Of a stretch of DNA of 10,432 nucleotides, positions 7,726 to 10,432 are shown in pieces. Position 1 is the stretch's first letter; every line of letters begins with the position of its first letter. This DNA comes from Phoronis pallida (lineage: Eukaryota; Phoronida; Phoronidae). The notes under the pieces were generated by a model. It searched no databases. It was not told where the DNA came from and saw nothing but the letters and a program-made list of their open reading frames with translations. The position numbers and the translations under genes are program-made. The stretch is from contig JAOXYC010238682.1 of NCBI GenBank assembly GCA_028565715.1, positions 1 through 10,432 of the forward strand, given 5' to 3'.

Positions 7726-7945
7726 CGACATCTCGGCAGATATCGCCGGAAATGTCGACAGTGTGTTCACGGAAACTAATCATGTCGGGGATTGGGATTT
7801 ATTGATTCGGCATTCGGCTTTTTACGATTTTTACTTTATCCCTTTCATGAAAAACTTTGGGTATTTCCGTCGATTCAAGTTTGCTGATGATCTTGACCAA
7901 CAGAAATATACCTGGCGGCCAATCCCAATCGCGCTAGGGACTTGA
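7726..7945 (+). CDS. Candidate 3'-terminal exon, protein not recognised
   Basis: An open frame runs from the acceptor-like TTGCAG (ending 7725) to a TGA at 7943-7945, giving about 72 codons in acceptor phase 2. There is no good ATG near the start, so it would be an internal-to-terminal exon and not a whole gene. The protein is complex and acidic-aromatic, with segments such as GDWDLLIRHSAFYDFYF and KNFGYFRRFKFADDLDQQ. It lacks the low-complexity look of the chance frames elsewhere, and the DNA here has more G and C than its flanks. I see no signal peptide, membrane segment or known motif and cannot name a family. No AATAAA polyadenylation signal was found shortly downstream, and no matching upstream exon is identified. 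It could be a decayed or chance frame. A weak donor-like GGTATTT at about 7859 would shorten it. Confidence 0.3.
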
Positions 7946-9957
7946 GTACAAGGCTAAATATTTCCATGACGTGTGTTACTTTCAATTGTTTAATTCGGAC
8001 GTGTCAATCTTTTGCAAAGGGACCATTACTATTCTTGTAGGCGTATCACTAGTATCCGTTATCGGATAATAATAGTTTGATATACACGTAAGGTCTAAAC
8101 CGTAACATTCTCCCTGGTGTCAATGTGTTTTACCCCGGGTGTTTCTCACACGTGGGCTGTAAACACTATCACTTGTTTCCATCTATACAAACAGGGTACG
8201 CTCCTTTTTGCCTAGCCTCAATTTCAGTCTCGAATAACTAGTATTTTTTGTTTATCTTCGAGTGATGTTGATCTTATCGACTTTTCTTTACCAACCAAAT
8301 ACTGTAAGGGAAAGTTGTGTTGTTAGAGCATGGACATTGAGCACCACCTATTGAGTTCAACAATAACTAATGTTTAATACAATTATTAAAAAAAATATCA
8401 TTCATTCACATAATTATTCTGTTTCAATGTTTTATAAGCAAGAGAGAAAAACATATCGACTGAAAACTGCTGTAGTGTTTTTCAATTTTAAAAACAATCT
8501 CAAATTAGATAAGAATTCGTCATTTCAAATACTTTGCTGTTGCTGCAATTGCTTCCGGCAGTACTAAAATTTGTTTCGTCTTTAAATGCGTGTGCCTTTT
8601 TAATTTCCACATCTCATTTTTCTTTGGAGGAAGTACCTGCACTCACGATTGTACCTTTACTTTTAAAAATCTCTGGAATATCCAAGCACATTGTGCAGGG
8701 TTTAACCCGTCACTTGGTGCGTTGACAACATTTTCTAATAGACACGTGTTTGACAAGTTGTATTGATCTGTTGCCACCGTTCTGTCACGCCATCTATTGG
8801 TCATTTTGAAAGAATATAAAGAACCCCCTGTGTTAGTGACGGCAATAACGGGAAAATATACAAACAGGAAACTGCAAACAATGGTGTTTCTTCCCGATTG
8901 TAAAACGCAACTGTTCAGAAAGAAAAAATTAAGTTCGATGATCAGTTTTTCTATCATTAACCTTTCTAAAAATTAAAGTGAAATTGACTCAGCTCCTTAT
9001 GACAAAAGTGAAGTAATTAAGTGTTCAGATTGTGTAAGCGGAAGTTTATACCTAGGACGGATATTATCGCACTCAATACACTTGTACGAGAACTATGCAC
9101 ATTTCATTTGTTGTTAAAGGTCGTTTTGTTTTACAAATAAATGTATGCTTCTGTCTTTCTCTCTTTTCGAAATTTATCTTTGTTACTAAAGTTCACATTG
9201 GGTTTTACTTCACTTTTGATATTTCTGTCCTTGTTCATCTTCAACCACACAAGCTCTGGTTGATTTATTCGTATAATTCGATAATAGTAATAGGCAAGTG
9301 TGTTCAATTAAACAAAACAAGAGCTATCTTTATCCATAACAGCCGACGGCATCGGATCGTTTAATCTGCAAATCTAACAATTTTCGCCACAATTCTCTTT
9401 AAAAACATCATCGATCGGGAGTTGCATGTAATCGAGTAGAATTGGCTCGAGGCTTGCTTAAGTGGCGCGATAACACATATTTCCTGGATGGACGGTAAAC
9501 TAAAACGACAACACTTTGTAGGTTGGGGAATCAATGATCTTCCAGGATTCATTCGATGATGCCTTTGAGCAAACGATTTGAAAAAAATTATTTTAGAATT
9601 TTGTGAGGTTGATTTTATCTTTAAATTACACTTTTCTACCAACGCTTGTCAAAACATGAATCTGTGAGAATATTTCAGTTTTACATATTTTCGAAAAAGT
9701 ACTCTTTTTCAAAATCTTCCTGATGAGTTATTTTGTATTAAAATACGTAATAATAAAAAGTATGAAGAAAGACCTCGGGAACACCGTGGGGCAAAAATGC
9801 TTTATGCGAAGTCTATTCAATAAAACATTTTGAAGAAACACGTTTACCAACTAAGAAAAAGAATGATTTTTGGACATTTACAATTCATTCAAAAGACATG
9901 ACATATAATACTTTTCATTTGAATTGAGCGCTTGATTTTCTTTAGACTTTCATTAAC
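7946..9957. other. Long AT-rich stretch without a recognised gene
   Basis: Several open frames of 63-104 codons occur on both strands, often overlapping. None has a recognisable domain. The minus-strand frame at 8957-8643 is the only one with a splice-like context (GTGAGT at its end). A CTCF-like CACGCCATCTATTGG lies at 8786-8800. No RNA gene, tandem array or transposon end was identified. Confidence 0.4.
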
Positions 9958-10103
9958 AGTAATCGTTCAATTAATTTGGAATCTGAAAAAAAAGTCCCAT
10001 GGCGGCTCAAACTTTTTTCAGATTCCAAATTTATCGATATATAATTAATTGTCGTCACAGCAATGATTCGTTAACTATATCTATTTGTTAGTAATCGTTC
10101 AAT
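9958..10103. repeat. 14-bp direct repeats flanking a hairpin segment
   Basis: AGTAATCGTTCAAT occurs perfectly at 9958-9971 and 10090-10103. The hairpin at 9973-10031 begins two bases after the first copy. Direct repeats around an inverted repeat recall an insertion with target duplication, but the hairpin is not central and 14 bp is long for known MITE duplications. A local duplication is equally possible. Confidence 0.6.
9973..10031. repeat. Strong hairpin, 21-bp arms, 15-base loop
   Basis: The left arm (9973-9995) reads AATTTGGAATCTG, eight A, GT. The right arm (10011-10031) is its reverse complement apart from two missing bases in the poly-T run (six T). The loop is CCCATGGCGGCTCAA. This is the longest near-perfect short-range inverted repeat in the window. 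Arm and loop sizes would fit a microRNA precursor, but the A/T run makes a foldback insertion at least as likely. Confidence 0.8.
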
Positions 10104-10432
10104 CTCAAAAGGAAAATAATTGAATGTTGTAAAAAACTTGTTGATCACAATTAAAGGTTGATTTTTTTATCACACACGTGACGATGACCGGTTATATTCA
10201 CTGAGTAGTGATCAAAGAGATATGACGTCAAAGCACTATTTATACCATTTCGATCAAGGTTTTTACTCAAATTCATAATATGATTTCAAATATTAATGTG
10301 TATTTTTTTGATAACCTCTATTTACCAGTTTTCTCAGAATTGCACTTAAAGGGGCCACAGTTCTGTTAACAACAACAAAACCCAAGCACTTTCAAACGTC
10401 AAAAACAGCTCTTCAATGCACTAAAGTTGCCT
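10104..10432. other. AT-rich right edge, nothing assigned
   Basis: No coding frame or RNA gene is visible. A TGACGTCA (10223-10230) lies 6 bp before a TATTTATA (10237-10244). Confidence 0.4.
10223..10244. promoter_or_regulatory. CRE-like palindrome next to a TATA-like box
   Basis: A perfect TGACGTCA (the consensus bound by CREB/ATF bZIP factors) is followed after 6 bp by TATTTATA. This spacing could form a small core promoter reading rightward, but no transcript or open frame follows in the remaining 190 bases. TATA-like text is frequent in DNA this AT-rich. Confidence 0.2.

Noticed and set aside
7878-7908. CTGATGA followed by GAAA, resembling a hammerhead ribozyme core (these occur in some Penelope-like elements)
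   Set aside because: The bases between the two cores cannot form stem II, and there is no matching cleavage-site stem. It also lies outside the element copies.
9361-9642. 93-codon minus-strand open frame
   Set aside because: No recognisable domain and no supporting splice or promoter context.
10346-10360. TTAAAGGGGCCACAG as the left end of another MITE
   Set aside because: TTAA-type starts followed by GGG are common in invertebrate MITEs, but the partner end would lie outside the window, so it cannot be supported.
1-10432. CRISPR array, bacterial operon or phage region
   Set aside because: No regularly spaced identical repeats, no ribosome-binding-site-led long genes and no prokaryotic protein families. 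The content is typical of animal repeat DNA.

Overview
The window looks like AT-rich, repeat-laden nuclear DNA from an animal, most likely a marine invertebrate (mollusc or invertebrate deuterostome). Four things point that way: a Penelope-like retroelement with a GIY-YIG endonuclease, an L2/CR1-type retroelement 3' tail with an ATT microsatellite, TTAGGG-type telomere-like repeats, and several short inverted-repeat elements. There are no operons or bacterial-style coding runs. The species is not determined. No complete protein-coding gene is visible, and nearly all of the small open frames appear to be chance frames or decayed transposon fragments.

Layout. Bases 1-629 hold two 5'-truncated copies of one Penelope-like element, copy 1 (minus) and copy 2 (plus), placed 5' end to 5' end with a junction at about 428-437. 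A 180-bp inverted-repeat element (630-809) starts on the base after copy 2 ends. Bases 1201-1240 carry a perfect 20-bp tandem duplication, and 1365-1580 the decayed C-terminus of a non-LTR retrotransposon on the minus strand. A SINE-like repeat lies near 2009-2125. About 2.3 kb of featureless sequence follows. At 4455-4739 is a TA-bounded element packed with short GAGCGCCC/GGGCGCTC hairpins. Bases 5261-5339 hold a retroelement tail on the minus strand. Bases 5453-5667 hold a small element with telomere-like repeats inside terminal inverted repeats, flanked by a perfect 9-bp target duplication. A diverged direct duplication with a period of about 200 bp follows (5772-6080).

The third and best Penelope-like copy spans 6809-7324. 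It keeps most of the GIY-YIG endonuclease domain, the natural stop codon and the 3' UTR. Bases 7726-7945 hold the only open frame that resembles a host exon, with a good splice acceptor but no recognised family. The right end is AT-rich and holds a strong 21-bp-arm hairpin (9973-10031) between 14-bp direct repeats.

The sequences do not work together as a pathway. They record successive insertions by retroelements and small non-autonomous DNA elements. The three Penelope copies are the most informative, because comparing them defines the element's 3' end, its coding frame and a 90-bp segment that differs between copies.
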